Shown: positions 55,031 through 63,966, numbered from the stretch's first letter. The stretch is DNA of 64,000 nt from Nocardioides marinus (GCF_013408145.1 NZ_JACBZI010000001.1:3858001-3922000), one strand, 5' to 3'. A program made the numbers and translations. The notes: generated by a model not told the origin, from the sequence alone.

Positions 55031-55663
55031 TCAGCCCAGCAGGCCCCGCATCGTCTCGATCTCGACGGTCTGGGACCGCTCGATCTCCTCGGCCAGCTCC
55101 ACGGCCGGGCGGAACGTGCCGGTGGCCTGCTGGGCCTGCGCCATCTCCACGGCGCCCTCGTGGTGGGCGATCATCAGCTCCAGCCACAGCGCCGTGAACT
55201 CCTGGTCCGACGCCTCCTCCAGCGAGGCCAGCTGTGCGGAGGTGAGCATGCCGGGCATCGAGCCCGTGTCGTGACCCTCGTGGCCGTCCCTCCCCTCGAG
55301 CTCGGCCATCGCCTCGGAGGGGGAGTGGTCGCCGTGCCCGGCGAGGCTGTGATCGCGCACCGTGGCCGGCACCGGCTCGTCCCACGCGACCAGCCAGTCG
55401 GTCATCAGCTCGATCTCGGGCGCCTGCGCGTCCCGGATCTGCTCGGCCAGCGCGGCGACGTCCGCCTCGAGCCGGCGCTCGAGGGTCAGGTCGACCATGG
55501 CGAGCGCCTGGGCGTGGTGCTGCAGCATCTCGCCGGCGAAGGCCACGTCCTGGGCGCTGTGCTCGGTGTCGGAGAGCACCTGCGGGGTGGCGTCGTCGCC
55601 GCAGGCGGTCAGGGTCGTGAGGAGCAGCAACGGCAGCACCGTCGCGACGAGGAGGGCCCGCAC
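55031..55663 (-). CDS. DUF305 family lipoprotein
   Basis: The 210-residue protein has lipobox LTACG (Cys21) and two DUF305 repeats with MLQHHAQALAMVDL and MIAHHEGAVEMAQ. The paired His plus Met-rich helices resemble ferritin-like copper-binding proteins such as CopM. Between them is a His/Asp/Gly-rich loop (GHGDHSP, HEGHDTG). It probably binds copper outside the membrane. It is 7 nt downstream of a rhodanese gene in one operon. Confidence 0.87.
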   Translation of the reverse strand: MRALLVATVLPLLLLTTLTACGDDATPQVLSDTEHSAQDVAFAGEMLQHHAQALAMVDLTLERRLEADVAALAEQIRDAQAPEIELMTDWLVAWDEPVPATVRDHSLAGHGDHSPSEAMAELEGRDGHEGHDTGSMPGMLTSAQLASLEEASDQEFTALWLELMIAHHEGAVEMAQAQQATGTFRPAVELAEEIERSQTVEIETMRGLLG

Positions 55664-55670
55664 GTCGCGC

Positions 55671-56000
55671 TCAGAGGACCGTCGGCTGGGCGCCGGTCTC
55701 GGAGACCATCGGGCGGCCGGCCGCCGCCCAGTCGAGCATGCCGCCGTCGAGGTTGATGGTCTCGTGGCCCTGCTGACCCAGCCACATGGCGGCCTGGGCG
55801 GAGCGACCGCCCACCTTGCAGACCACGAGGACGCGGCCCTCGGGCACCTCGTGGACCCGCTGGGGCAGCAGGCCCAGCGGGACGTGCAGCGCGCCCTCGA
55901 TGTGCCCGGCGGCCCACTCCTCGGGCTCGCGGACGTCGAGGACGGTGACGTCCTCCGGGAGGTCGGCCGGCAGCAGGTCGACGCGGGTGGTGGGGATCAT
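55671..56000 (-). CDS. Rhodanese-like domain protein
   Basis: The 109-residue single rhodanese domain has LDVREPEEWAAGHIEGALHVPL and the active-site loop VVCKVGGRSAQAAMWL, with catalytic Cys followed by K-V-G-G-R. It transfers sulfane sulfur. ATG at 56000 has GAGGA 4 nt upstream. It heads an operon with the DUF305 lipoprotein and faces the DUF4396 gene across about 290 bp that contains a CsoR-type palindrome, so copper or persulfide response is plausible. Confidence 0.9.
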   Translation of the reverse strand: MIPTTRVDLLPADLPEDVTVLDVREPEEWAAGHIEGALHVPLGLLPQRVHEVPEGRVLVVCKVGGRSAQAAMWLGQQGHETINLDGGMLDWAAAGRPMVSETGAQPTVL

Positions 56001-56263
56001 GGGTTCCTCGGGTCGGGGGCGAGGCGCAGCCGGGTGCCCCGGCCCGCGCGGGTCGGCCGCGCTGGTCGTTCTCCGGGGGGTTCCCGGCGCCGCCGAGAGT
56101 ACGCGCCGCGACGGAGGCGCACGAGGCGGTCGTGCCTCGACGGTCACCCTGCCGGTGTCGGCGCGGACCGGAGGGGTGTGTCGTGCCCCTGAATCGGGGG
56201 TCACGGTGAGGAGCGAGACCACGTCACAACGCCGCCACGGGAGAGGAGAGCACGGCGGGAATA

Positions 56264-56278
56264 TACCCCGGTGGGGTA
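56264..56278. promoter_or_regulatory. CsoR-type palindrome TACCCC-GGT-GGGGTA
   Basis: The 15-bp palindrome in an AT-richer context (ATATACCCC) 15 bp before the DUF4396 start resembles operators of CsoR/CstR repressors, which respond to copper(I) or persulfide. No such repressor is encoded in the window. Confidence 0.65.
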
Positions 56279-56293
56279 CCCGTTGACGACACC

Positions 56294-56968
56294 ATGGCCC
56301 ACGACACCAGCACCCACCAGCACCACGACGAGCACTCCGAGCACGACATGGCCAGCAACCGGATGGCGGTCTCCGCGACGCTGCACTGCCTCACCGGCTG
56401 CGCGATCGGGGAGATCACCGGTCTGATGATCGGCACGGCCCTGGGCCTGTCCACCCTCGCCACGATCCCGCTGGCCTTCGCGCTGGCCTTCCTCTTCGGC
56501 TACACGCTCTCGACCATGCCGCTGCTGCGCGCCGGAGCGGCGGTCGGTACGGCGCTGGGCGTCGTGCTGGCCGCCGACACGCTCTCCATCCTGACCATGG
56601 AGGTCGTCGACAACGTCGTGATGGCGCTCATCCCCGGCGCGATGGAGGCAGGCCTGGTCAACCCGGTGTTCTGGATCGGCATGCCGATCTCGCTCACCGT
56701 CGCGTTCTTCGCGGCGCTCCCGGTCAACAAGTGGCTGCTGTCCCGCGGCAAGGGTCACGCCCTGACCCACGAGTTCCACGGGGCCGCGGCCCAGCGCGCC
56801 TGGATCCCCGACCTGGCCACGCCGATCCTGGTCACGGCGATCGCCGCCTTCATGGCCGGCGGCCTGGTGGTCTCGCTCGCCGACGAGCTCGGCCTGCAAC
56901 AGGGCTCCGGCGACTCCCACGCCGTGCACGAGACGCTCCCCGGCGGCACGGGATCCGCGGCCGGCTGA
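56294..56968 (+). CDS. DUF4396 integral membrane protein with His-rich N-terminus
   Basis: The 224-residue protein has a cytosolic or exposed His/Asp tail (STHQHHDEHSEHDM, residues 6-19) and about 5-6 TM helices with the DUF4396 core LHCLTGCAIGEITGLMIG. Family function is unknown, but members are often next to copper genes. The His-rich start and the CsoR-like site just upstream support a role in metal, probably copper, handling. It ends 15 bp before the third copy of the 90-bp palindromic element. Confidence 0.83.
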   Translation: MAHDTSTHQHHDEHSEHDMASNRMAVSATLHCLTGCAIGEITGLMIGTALGLSTLATIPLAFALAFLFGYTLSTMPLLRAGAAVGTALGVVLAADTLSILTMEVVDNVVMALIPGAMEAGLVNPVFWIGMPISLTVAFFAALPVNKWLLSRGKGHALTHEFHGAAAQRAWIPDLATPILVTAIAAFMAGGLVVSLADELGLQQGSGDSHAVHETLPGGTGSAAG

Positions 56969-56982
56969 GCCTTGCGCGAGCG

Positions 56983-57076
56983 GGAAGGTCTGACTGATGT
57001 CAGTCAGACCTTCGGGTGTGCGGTCGAACCTTCGACCGCACCATGCAAGGTCCAGCCGACATCAGTCGAACCTTCC
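56983..57076. repeat. 90-bp three-palindrome element, copy C
   Basis: Outer palindromes are at 56985-57012 and 57047-57074. The middle stem is extended here to GTGCGGTCGAA-CC-TTCGACCGCAC (57018-57041), with paired changes at its ends relative to copy A. Offsets are again 35 and 62 bp. It lies between convergent DUF4396 and the DNA glycosylase. Confidence 0.9.
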
Positions 57077-57093
57077 GGCTGCCCGACCGACCG

Positions 57094-57975
57094 CTACTTC
57101 AGCAGTCGCGACATCCGCCGGTCGGCCAGCGGCTTGCCGCCGGTCTGGCAGGTGGGGCAGTACTGCAGGCTGGAGTCTGCGAAGGACACCTCACGCACGG
57201 TGTCGCCGCACACGGGGCACGGCTGCCCGGTGCGCCCGTGCACGGCGAGGTTCGACTTCTTCTCGCCCTTGAGCTCGCTGGCCGCCAGTCCACGGGAGCG
57301 GTCGACGGCCGCGCCGAGGGTGGAGCGGAGGGCGGCGTACAACGTCGTGAGCTCCTCGGCCTCCAGCGTGCCGGCGGGCTTGAACGGCGACATCTTCGCG
57401 GCGTGCAAGATCTCGTCGGAGTAGGCGTTGCCGATGCCGGCGATGGTGCCCTGGTGGCGCAGCACGCCCTTGAGCTGCTTGCGCCCCTCGCGCTGGAGGA
57501 TCTCGCCGAGCACCTCCTCGGTGAAGTCGTCGGTGAGCGGGTCGGGCCCCAGCGAGGCGATGCCCGGTACGTCCATCGGGTCCCGCACGACGTAGGCCGC
57601 CAGGCTCTTGCGGGTGCCGGCCTCGGTCACGTCGAGGCCCGGGGAGGTGCTGGTGCCGTCGTCGTCGAGCACGACGCGCAGCGCCAGCGTCGACTTGGGG
57701 CTCGGCTTCGGCGGGATGGCCGGGACCTCGTCGCGCCAGCGGATCCAGCCGGCGCGGGCCAGGTGCAGCACCAGGTGGGTGCCGGAGGCCTCGATGTCGA
57801 GGAACTTCCCGACGCGGCCGACCCGGTCGACCAGCGTCCCCTCGAGCGCCGAGATCGGCGGGTCGAAGGTCTTGAGCGCACTGAACTGCGGGACGTGGAC
57901 CTTCACGATCGCGCGACCGTCCAGCCGGCCGCCCAGGTCGAGCGCCAGCGCCTCGACCTCCGGCAGCTCGGGCAC
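57094..57975 (-). CDS. Fpg/Nei family DNA glycosylase
   Basis: The 293-residue enzyme begins PELPEVEALALDLGGRL (catalytic Pro and Glu), has the helix-two-turn-helix (GTIAGIGNAYSDEILHAA) and a C-terminal zinc finger CPVCG..YCPTC. It removes oxidised bases and cleaves at the abasic site. The finger continues GKPLADRRMSRLLK where classical Fpg has an R-x3-CQ ending, so it belongs to the actinobacterial Fpg/Nei-like group. GTG is 6 nt from TAGGAT on the minus strand: leaderless. Confidence 0.93.
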   Translation of the reverse strand: MPELPEVEALALDLGGRLDGRAIVKVHVPQFSALKTFDPPISALEGTLVDRVGRVGKFLDIEASGTHLVLHLARAGWIRWRDEVPAIPPKPSPKSTLALRVVLDDDGTSTSPGLDVTEAGTRKSLAAYVVRDPMDVPGIASLGPDPLTDDFTEEVLGEILQREGRKQLKGVLRHQGTIAGIGNAYSDEILHAAKMSPFKPAGTLEAEELTTLYAALRSTLGAAVDRSRGLAASELKGEKKSNLAVHGRTGQPCPVCGDTVREVSFADSSLQYCPTCQTGGKPLADRRMSRLLK

Positions 57976-57984
57976 GCCGCCATC

Positions 57985-58200
57985 CTAGGTGGCGGCGCGG
58001 ACCACCAGCACGCCCGTGAGGACGACGTACGCCGCCAGCGCACCGAGCCCGAGGGTCATCGCCACGATCGCGACCGTGCGCATCGTCGGCGTGTGGTCGA
58101 TCGAGCCGGAGCGGTAGGCGGCGGTCCTCCACAGCCCCACCGGCAGGGTCGCGAGGGTGATGAGCAGGGCGAGCCACCAGGCAGCGACGAGTGTGTCCAT
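57985..58200 (-). CDS. Small two-TM membrane protein
   Basis: A 71-residue protein with two hydrophobic helices (VAAWWLALLITLATLPVGLW and TVAIVAMTLGLGALAAYVVL) joined by a short polar loop. No family recognised. ATG at 58200 chosen. The stop is 9 bp before the glycosylase start, but that gene has its own promoter-like hexamer inside this gap, so co-transcription is optional. Confidence 0.65.
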   Translation of the reverse strand: MDTLVAAWWLALLITLATLPVGLWRTAAYRSGSIDHTPTMRTVAIVAMTLGLGALAAYVVLTGVLVVRAAT

Positions 58201-58289
58201 GCACCCCACGGTGCCCGCCGCGGGGGCGGTTGATGCGTGTCGCTAGCGCAATCTCGGGAAACCGCTAGAGACCCCGATATCGTCCGATC

Positions 58290-59480
58290 ATGGATCCGAT
58301 CCGCAACCCCTACGCCCCCGGCGCGGGTCAGCGCCCGCCGGAGCTGGCCGGTCGCGACGAGCAGCTGGCCGCCTTCGACGTGGTGCTGGAGCGGGTCGCC
58401 CGCGGCCGCGCCGAGCGCAGCCTGGTCCTCACCGGGCTGCGCGGGGTCGGCAAGACGGTCCTGCTCAACGCGCTGCGCTCGGCCGCCGTACGCCGCGGCT
58501 GGGGGACCGGCAAGCTCGAGGCGCGACCCGACCTGCCCCTGCGCCGACCGCTCTCCAGCGCGCTGCACCAGGCGGTCCGCGAGCTCGGGCACCCCGAGGA
58601 GGAGCAGCGCGACCACGTGCTCGGCGTGCTGCGCGCCTTCGCCGAGCGCGACGCGGGTCGCGACGCGAAGCTGCGCGACCGGTGGAGCCCCGGCATCGAC
58701 GTACCCGCCGCACGCGGGCGCGCCGACTCCGGTGACATCGAGATCGACCTGGTCGAGCTGCTCACCGAGGTCGGCGGGCTGGCCCAGGACCTCGGCAAGG
58801 GCGTGGCGGTCTTCCTCGACGAGATGCAGGACCTCGGCCCCGCCGACGTCTCCGCCCTGTGCGCCGCCTGCCACGAGATCAGCCAGTCCGGCCTGCCCGT
58901 CATCGTCGTGGGCGCCGGGCTGCCGCACCTGCCGGCGGTGCTGAGTGCCAGCAAGTCCTACTCCGAGCGCCTCTTCGCCTACCAGCGCATCGACCGGCTC
59001 TCCCGCGACGCCGCCGACCGGGCGCTGGCCGCCCCGGCCGCCGAGGAGGAGGCGGAGTTCACGCCCGAGGGCCTCGAGGCGATGTACGCCGCCACCGGGG
59101 GCTACCCCTACTTCATCCAGGCCTACGGCAAGACCGTCTGGGACCTCGCCCCGCGCAGCCCGATCACCGCCGACGACGTGACGGTCGCGGCCCCCGAGGC
59201 CGAGCGCGAGCTGGCGGTGGGCTTCTTCGGGTCCCGCTACGAACGCGCCACCCCCGCCGAGCGCGACTACCTGCGGGCGATGGCCGACGCCGACTCCGGC
59301 GAGGACCCCGTCGGCGCGGTCGCCACCGCCGACGTCGCGGCCGTCCTGGGCAAGAAGCCCCAGTCGCTCTCGCCCGCCCGCGACGCGCTGCTGAAGAAGG
59401 GCTTGATCTACTCCGGCGAGCGCGGCCGGATCGCCTTCACCGTGCCGCACTTCGGGCGCTACCTGCGCGACCACGCCTGA
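58290..59480 (+). CDS. AAA-family ATPase (Orc1/Cdc6-STAND-like ATP-binding protein)
   Basis: The 396-residue protein has Walker A GLRGVGKTVLLN (about 49-60), Walker B AVFLDEMQDL, a sensor-like IVVGAGLPHLP and a C-terminal winged-helix-like region (GKKPQSLSPARDALLKKGLI). This is the common AAA_16 type found next to varied genes; target unknown. ATG is 6 nt after TATCGT (58278-58283), leaderless. Divergent from the small membrane protein. Confidence 0.85.
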   Translation: MDPIRNPYAPGAGQRPPELAGRDEQLAAFDVVLERVARGRAERSLVLTGLRGVGKTVLLNALRSAAVRRGWGTGKLEARPDLPLRRPLSSALHQAVRELGHPEEEQRDHVLGVLRAFAERDAGRDAKLRDRWSPGIDVPAARGRADSGDIEIDLVELLTEVGGLAQDLGKGVAVFLDEMQDLGPADVSALCAACHEISQSGLPVIVVGAGLPHLPAVLSASKSYSERLFAYQRIDRLSRDAADRALAAPAAEEEAEFTPEGLEAMYAATGGYPYFIQAYGKTVWDLAPRSPITADDVTVAAPEAERELAVGFFGSRYERATPAERDYLRAMADADSGEDPVGAVATADVAAVLGKKPQSLSPARDALLKKGLIYSGERGRIAFTVPHFGRYLRDHA

Positions 59481-59552
59481 GGCGCTGCACGCGGCGCCGA
59501 CCCACCGGGCGGGTGGTGCCGCCCGGCCGCGGCGCCTGGCAGCGTCGTGCCC

Positions 59553-59777
59553 ATGAGCCACCTCAGCGGACTCCCGGAGGAGCAGGACGCGCCCCGTGTG
59601 GTGCTGGAGCGGACCATCCGCCTGGTCGAGGACGAGCTGCGCGGGGAATCGGTCGAGGACGTGCTGGCGCGGCTGCACGCCGAGCTGCCCGACGACCTCG
59701 ACGTGCCCGAGCACAACCTGCGCGCGGCGGCCGAGGCGATCGCCGAGGGCAGGCGGGAGGACGGCTCGCGGGGCTGA
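59553..59777 (+). CDS. Small acidic protein, unknown
   Basis: A 74-residue acidic, probably helical protein (VLERTIRLVEDELRGESVEDVLARLHAEL). No family recognised. The ATG lacks a Shine-Dalgarno; CAGCGT lies 7 nt upstream, a weak leaderless-type hexamer. Codon use matches real genes and the frame is clean to 59777, so it is probably genuine. Confidence 0.6.
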   Translation: MSHLSGLPEEQDAPRVVLERTIRLVEDELRGESVEDVLARLHAELPDDLDVPEHNLRAAAEAIAEGRREDGSRG

Positions 59778-59817
59778 TCGCCCGGCACCGGCCCCTGTGC
59801 TCGGCCACAATGGCCCC

Positions 59818-60633
59818 GTGAGCACGCGCGCCCCCGATCGCCCGCTCGTCCTCGCGCACCGGGGCGCCAGCGACGAGTACGCCGAGCACACGCTCGCGGC
59901 CTACCTCGCCGCCCTGGAGGCGGGGGCCGACGGCCTGGAGTGCGACGTCAGGCTGACCGCCGACGGCCACCTCGTGTGCGTCCACGACCGCAACCTGCGC
60001 CGCACGGCCTCCACCCGGGGCCTGGTCTCGACGATGGACCTCGCCGACCTCGACCAGCTCGACTTCTCCTCCTGGAAGCACCCCTGGGCCGAGCTCGACG
60101 ACGAACGCCCCGACCAGGTGGAGGAGCACGGTCGCGTGCTGACGCTGCGCAAGCTCTTCGAGGTCGTCGCCGACCTCGACCGGCGGGTCGAGATCGCGGT
60201 CGAGACCAAGCACCCGACCCGCTACGGCGGGCTGGTCGAGCGTCGGGTGGCCGAGCTGCTGCGCGACTTCGGCTGGGACCGCCCCGGCGGGCCGGTCCGG
60301 GTCATGTCGTTCTCCTACACGGCGTTGCAGCGCATGGAGCGGCTCGCGCCGGACGTGCAGCTGGTGCAGCTGATCGAGCACATCCCCTACTGGCCGGTGC
60401 TGCGCCGGGTCGTGGGCAGGGACTGGCTGCTCGGGCCGGGGGTCAAGCTGCTGCACGAGAGCCGCCGCCTGGGCGAGAGCATCACCCGCGCGGGGCACGA
60501 CATGCACGTGTGGACCGTCAACACCCCCGACGACCTCCGGGTCTGCCAGGAGCTCGGTGTGCGGGCCGTGATCACCGACCGTCCGGCGTACCTGCTGGAC
60601 CTGCTGGAGCAGCAGGCGGGGGCCGACGGGTAG
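59818..60633 (+). CDS. Glycerophosphodiester phosphodiesterase family protein
   Basis: The 271-residue TIM-barrel enzyme has LAHRGASDEYAEHTLAAY and GADGLECDVRLTADGHLVCVHD, with catalytic His/Glu/Asp of GDPD. Near the end, HVWTVNTPDDLRVCQELGVRAVITDRP is canonical. It hydrolyses glycerophosphodiesters. No signal peptide, so cytosolic. GTG is 6 nt after CACAAT (59806-59811). The next gene begins 10 bp after its stop but carries its own TAGTTT element. Confidence 0.93.
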   Translation: MSTRAPDRPLVLAHRGASDEYAEHTLAAYLAALEAGADGLECDVRLTADGHLVCVHDRNLRRTASTRGLVSTMDLADLDQLDFSSWKHPWAELDDERPDQVEEHGRVLTLRKLFEVVADLDRRVEIAVETKHPTRYGGLVERRVAELLRDFGWDRPGGPVRVMSFSYTALQRMERLAPDVQLVQLIEHIPYWPVLRRVVGRDWLLGPGVKLLHESRRLGESITRAGHDMHVWTVNTPDDLRVCQELGVRAVITDRPAYLLDLLEQQAGADG

Positions 60634-60643
60634 TTTCGCGGCC

Positions 60644-61498
60644 ATGGGTAAGAAGAACCGCGTCAAGGGCAAGGCCCGCACCTCGCTCCCCGCCTTCGTG
60701 AAGCGGCCCTTCGAGGGGCTGCCCTCGGAGTGCGACGTGATCGCGCTGCGCGAGCTCGTCCCGGCCGGTACGGCGCCGCTGACCCTCGCCGGGTCCGACC
60801 GCGAGGTCGTGCTGTGCTCGCTGCTGCCGATGGCGGCGCCCGCGATGGTGCGCGAGTCCGGCGCGATCTGGCTGGGCCTGCAGGTCCAGCACCACTTCGG
60901 CGACCCGGCGCGCGACCTCGGGGCGGTGCTCGAGAAGGCGATCGCCCAGGCCGAGGCCGGCGAGGTCGGCATCGTGGGCCTCACCGACCCTCCGGGTGAG
61001 GGGGCGCGGCTGCAGGACCTCGTGACCGGTGACTCGCTGGACGTGACCGTCCACGAGGGCTTCGACTTCTGGCTCTCCGACGTGGAGGACTCCGACGCCA
61101 TGGCGGGCGCGCTCGACCAGGCCAACGAGGCGGCCATCCCGACCTCGCGGCTGAGCAGCGTCGAGGCGGCGTACTGGACCTCCATCGGCACCAAGGAGCA
61201 CCTGCGCTGGGTGATGCCTCAGCCCGAGGACGCCCTGCTCGCCGCACTCGCCCGCCTGCACGTGGCCGGCAAGGACGTGCTGGTGCCGGGCGCCCGCTTC
61301 GTCGGCATGTTCCGCACCCACGGCGTCCTCGCCCCGGTGTGGGACCTCGAGGTCGGGACCGGCGCGGAGGCGCTCGAGGAGCCCGCCGCCGCGTTCGCGA
61401 AGGACCTCGAGGCCGCCCTCGCCAACACCTCCGACCTGACCCCCGAGGAGCGCTCGGCCCGCAACGGGCTGGCGAACCGGCAGGTCACGCTGCGCTGA
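60644..61498 (+). CDS. DUF5926 family protein
   Basis: The 284-residue cytosolic protein has a basic N-terminus (GKKNRVKGKARTSLPAFVKR), then the DUF5926 body (FEGLPSECDVIALRELVPAG and HEGFDFWLSDV). It is conserved in actinobacteria, function unknown; the basic start might bind nucleic acid. ATG is 7 nt after TAGTTT (60631-60636), which overlaps the GDPD stop codon, so it is leaderless. A strong palindrome follows the stop. Confidence 0.88.
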   Translation: MGKKNRVKGKARTSLPAFVKRPFEGLPSECDVIALRELVPAGTAPLTLAGSDREVVLCSLLPMAAPAMVRESGAIWLGLQVQHHFGDPARDLGAVLEKAIAQAEAGEVGIVGLTDPPGEGARLQDLVTGDSLDVTVHEGFDFWLSDVEDSDAMAGALDQANEAAIPTSRLSSVEAAYWTSIGTKEHLRWVMPQPEDALLAALARLHVAGKDVLVPGARFVGMFRTHGVLAPVWDLEVGTGAEALEEPAAAFAKDLEAALANTSDLTPEERSARNGLANRQVTLR

Positions 61499-61522
61499 GG
61501 GAGCCGGGTTACGACGCATCAC

Positions 61523-61554
61523 ATCTCACCCTTACTGCGCAGTAAGGGTGAGAT
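61523..61554. terminator. Perfect 32-bp palindrome, bidirectional terminator candidate
   Basis: ATCTCACCCTTACTGC (61523-61538) and GCAGTAAGGGTGAGAT (61539-61554) are perfect inverted repeats with no loop, extendable past a mismatch to TCA/TGA. It is AT-rich for this genome and lies exactly between two convergent genes. Confidence 0.7.
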
Positions 61555-61564
61555 CTGATTCGAA

Positions 61565-62860
61565 CTATCCCGCGACGGCGCCCCCACCCACCGCCGTGAC
61601 CCGCGCCAGGTGCCGCTCGGCGGACCGGGCGGCCGGGGCGAGCCCGACGACGGCCACGACGACGATCGCCGCGATCGTGAGCCAGCCGATCGTGCCGACC
61701 TCCATGGCGAGGAAGGTGAACGCGGCGGGGGCCCAGACGGTGCCCATGGTGTAACCGAGGTTGGCGACGCCCTGGTACTCCCCGCGCCGGTCGGGGTCGG
61801 ACAGCTCGGCCTGCAGCCCCCACTGGCCGGCGGACTGGTAGAGCTCGGAGCCGGTGACCGTCACGTGGCCCAGCCACACCAGCAGGATCGTCACCCAGCC
61901 GACCGTGTCGTGGGTGACCAGCACGATCGCGCAGGACAGCACGAAGAAGAACGCACCGCGGCGCTGGGCGCGCAAGGACGAGGTCACGTCGGCGACCCCC
62001 CGGGCGGCGGCCACCTGCAGGGCCACCGCCATCACGGTGTTGGTCCCGAAGAGCAGCGCCAGCAGCTCACGCGGCGCGTCGGTCTCCTGCACCAGCCACA
62101 GCGGGATGACGACGTTGAGCAGCACCTGGTGGGTCGAGAGCACGCCGTCGAAGGTCGACATCACCAGGAAGCCGCGGTTGCGCAGTGCCGCCCTCGGGTC
62201 CTTGCGACGGCCCGAGACCGCCTCCAGCGCACCCTCGAGCGGCGACTCGGTCGGCGCGGCGGCCTCGTCCTCGCGGGAGAGGCGGGGCAGGCGCGTCACC
62301 AGGACGGCGTTGGCGGCCAGGATCGCGGCGGTGACGATCGGGATGGCCATGATCGGGCCGTTGCCGGGCGCGGCGAGCGCCATGCCGCCGGCGCCCGCCC
62401 CCAGCGTGTAGCCGACGTTGCGCGAGGCCCGCATGTAGGCCAGCGACCGCACCCGGGTCTCGCGGGGGAACACCTCGAACCGGTAGGCGTTGCGCCCGGC
62501 CCGCGCCCACGTCTGCGCCAGGTCCAGCGCGATGGTCACGGCCACGAAGCCGGCGAACCCGTCGACCAGCACCCACGAGGCGAAGAGCAGCGCCTCGAGG
62601 GCGCTGCCCAGGATCCAGGTACGCCGGGTGCCAACCCGGTCCGCGAGCCGACCCAGCGGGACGGACCCGGCGAAGACCGCCAGCCCACCGATGGTGAGCC
62701 CGAGCCCGACCTGGGCGGCCGAGAGCCCCACGACCTGGGTGAAGTAGAACGCCGACCCGGTGAGGAACGCGCCCTCACCGAAGGCGGAGAGCACCGACTG
62801 GTAGGACATCGCCCGGATCAACGGGTCGTCGGACAGGATCCTGCTCAGCACCCGGCCCAC
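61565..62860 (-). CDS. MFS transporter (12 TM)
   Basis: About 431 residues with 12 membrane segments, motif A-like GRLADRVGTRRTWILG in loop 2-3 and a long central cytosolic loop. Typical of small MFS exporters; substrate unknown. GTG at 62860 is chosen since GGGAGG lies 5 nt upstream; an earlier TTG at 62881 is less likely. Upstream DNA (62886-62913) has two overlapping palindromes that suggest regulation by a MarR-type repressor. Confidence 0.87.
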   Translation of the reverse strand: MGRVLSRILSDDPLIRAMSYQSVLSAFGEGAFLTGSAFYFTQVVGLSAAQVGLGLTIGGLAVFAGSVPLGRLADRVGTRRTWILGSALEALLFASWVLVDGFAGFVAVTIALDLAQTWARAGRNAYRFEVFPRETRVRSLAYMRASRNVGYTLGAGAGGMALAAPGNGPIMAIPIVTAAILAANAVLVTRLPRLSREDEAAAPTESPLEGALEAVSGRRKDPRAALRNRGFLVMSTFDGVLSTHQVLLNVVIPLWLVQETDAPRELLALLFGTNTVMAVALQVAAARGVADVTSSLRAQRRGAFFFVLSCAIVLVTHDTVGWVTILLVWLGHVTVTGSELYQSAGQWGLQAELSDPDRRGEYQGVANLGYTMGTVWAPAAFTFLAMEVGTIGWLTIAAIVVVAVVGLAPAARSAERHLARVTAVGGGAVAG

Positions 62861-62885
62861 GCCGACCTCCCGAGGACGCAAACTC

Positions 62886-62913
62886 TCTTGACGTCGAGAA
62901 ACTCTACATCAAG
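62886..62913. promoter_or_regulatory. Overlapping palindromes upstream of the MFS gene
   Basis: TCTTGACGTCGAGA (62886-62899) is a near-perfect palindrome of the MarR-operator type. It also forms the left arm of a larger inverted repeat CTTGACGTCGAG / CTCTACATCAAG (10 of 12). The region is AT-rich for this genome. Regulator not identified. Confidence 0.55.
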
Positions 62914-62920
62914 GTAAACG

Positions 62921-63904
62921 TCACGTGCGGTGCCGCAGCGCCCACGCCTGCAGCCGCGAGTACCCCTTCACCGAGGCGCGGGGGAGCCGCCGCCAGGCCA
63001 GCCCCGGGTCGTCCTCGAGCGCCTCGTGCATCCCGTCGTCGACGAGCACCGTGCCCGGTCGGGCGAGCGAGGTCAGACGGGCGGCGATGTTGACCGTGGG
63101 GCCGAGCACGTCGCCCAGCCGCGTCACCACGTCGCCGTACGCGACACCCGCGCGGACCGCGGGGAACGGGTCCTCGTCGTCGGCGCCCATGGACACCAGC
63201 AGGTGCACGATGCGTGCCGCGTCGGCCGGGGTGTCGGCGACCAGCAGGACCTCGTCGCCGATGTTCTTGATGACCCGACCGCCATGGTCGAGCACGACCT
63301 CGGTCGAGCGGGACTCGAAGGTCTCGATCCAGCGGACCAGCTCCTCGTCGGCCATGGACCGCGACTGCGAGGTGAAGCCGACGATGTCGACGAACGCGAC
63401 GGCCAGCGGGGTGGTGTCGGAGGCGGTGGCCTCGGCGCCGGCCAGCAGCCTGCCCGCGGCGCCCGCGAGGTGGCGCCGCCACACGTAGGACTGCAGCCGC
63501 TCGACCCGCGGGACCACCTCGCCGGTGAGCATCGCCATCTGAGCCGTCGGGTCGCCGTCGGGATCGGCGGCCGCGACCCGGGCCATCAACGTGGTCTGCC
63601 ACTCCGCCAGCCGCGCGAACGAGCGACCCCAGGTGCGGACCAGCGCCGAGCGCGAGTCGTCGTCGAGGATGCCGAGACCGGTGAGGTCGACGGCCAGCTG
63701 GAGCGCCTCGACGTCGGCCTCGGTGAACGCCACGTCGTCGTCGGCGGTCGCGGGGAAGCCGAGCAGGCGCCACAGCTCCTGCGCCACCTCGACGGGTACG
63801 CCGACAGCCGCCGCGACCTCGACGCGGGTCAGCCCCGGACGACCGCCGAGCAGCAGCGCCTCGACGCCGTCCCCGTCCTGACCGGTCGGCTGGTCCGGAG
63901 CCAC
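62921..63904 (-). CDS. Class III adenylate/guanylate cyclase
   Basis: The 327-residue protein has an N-terminal helical regulatory region (about 15-145) resembling the pH-sensing domain of Rv1264-type cyclases. The C-terminal cyclase domain has AFVDIVGFTSQ (metal Asp173), KNIGDEVL (Lys213 substrate-specificity and Asp217 metal) and VNIAARL (Asn and Arg of transition-state binding). All catalytic residues are present, and Lys favours ATP, so it makes cAMP. GTG at 63904 is the only in-frame start I see; no Shine-Dalgarno. Confidence 0.92.
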   Translation of the reverse strand: MAPDQPTGQDGDGVEALLLGGRPGLTRVEVAAAVGVPVEVAQELWRLLGFPATADDDVAFTEADVEALQLAVDLTGLGILDDDSRSALVRTWGRSFARLAEWQTTLMARVAAADPDGDPTAQMAMLTGEVVPRVERLQSYVWRRHLAGAAGRLLAGAEATASDTTPLAVAFVDIVGFTSQSRSMADEELVRWIETFESRSTEVVLDHGGRVIKNIGDEVLLVADTPADAARIVHLLVSMGADDEDPFPAVRAGVAYGDVVTRLGDVLGPTVNIAARLTSLARPGTVLVDDGMHEALEDDPGLAWRRLPRASVKGYSRLQAWALRHRT

Positions 63905-63966
63905 GGCCGGCGCCGCGTCCGGGCCGGGGGCCGGGTCGGGCGTCTGCTCGGGTGAGGGGGGTCGGC

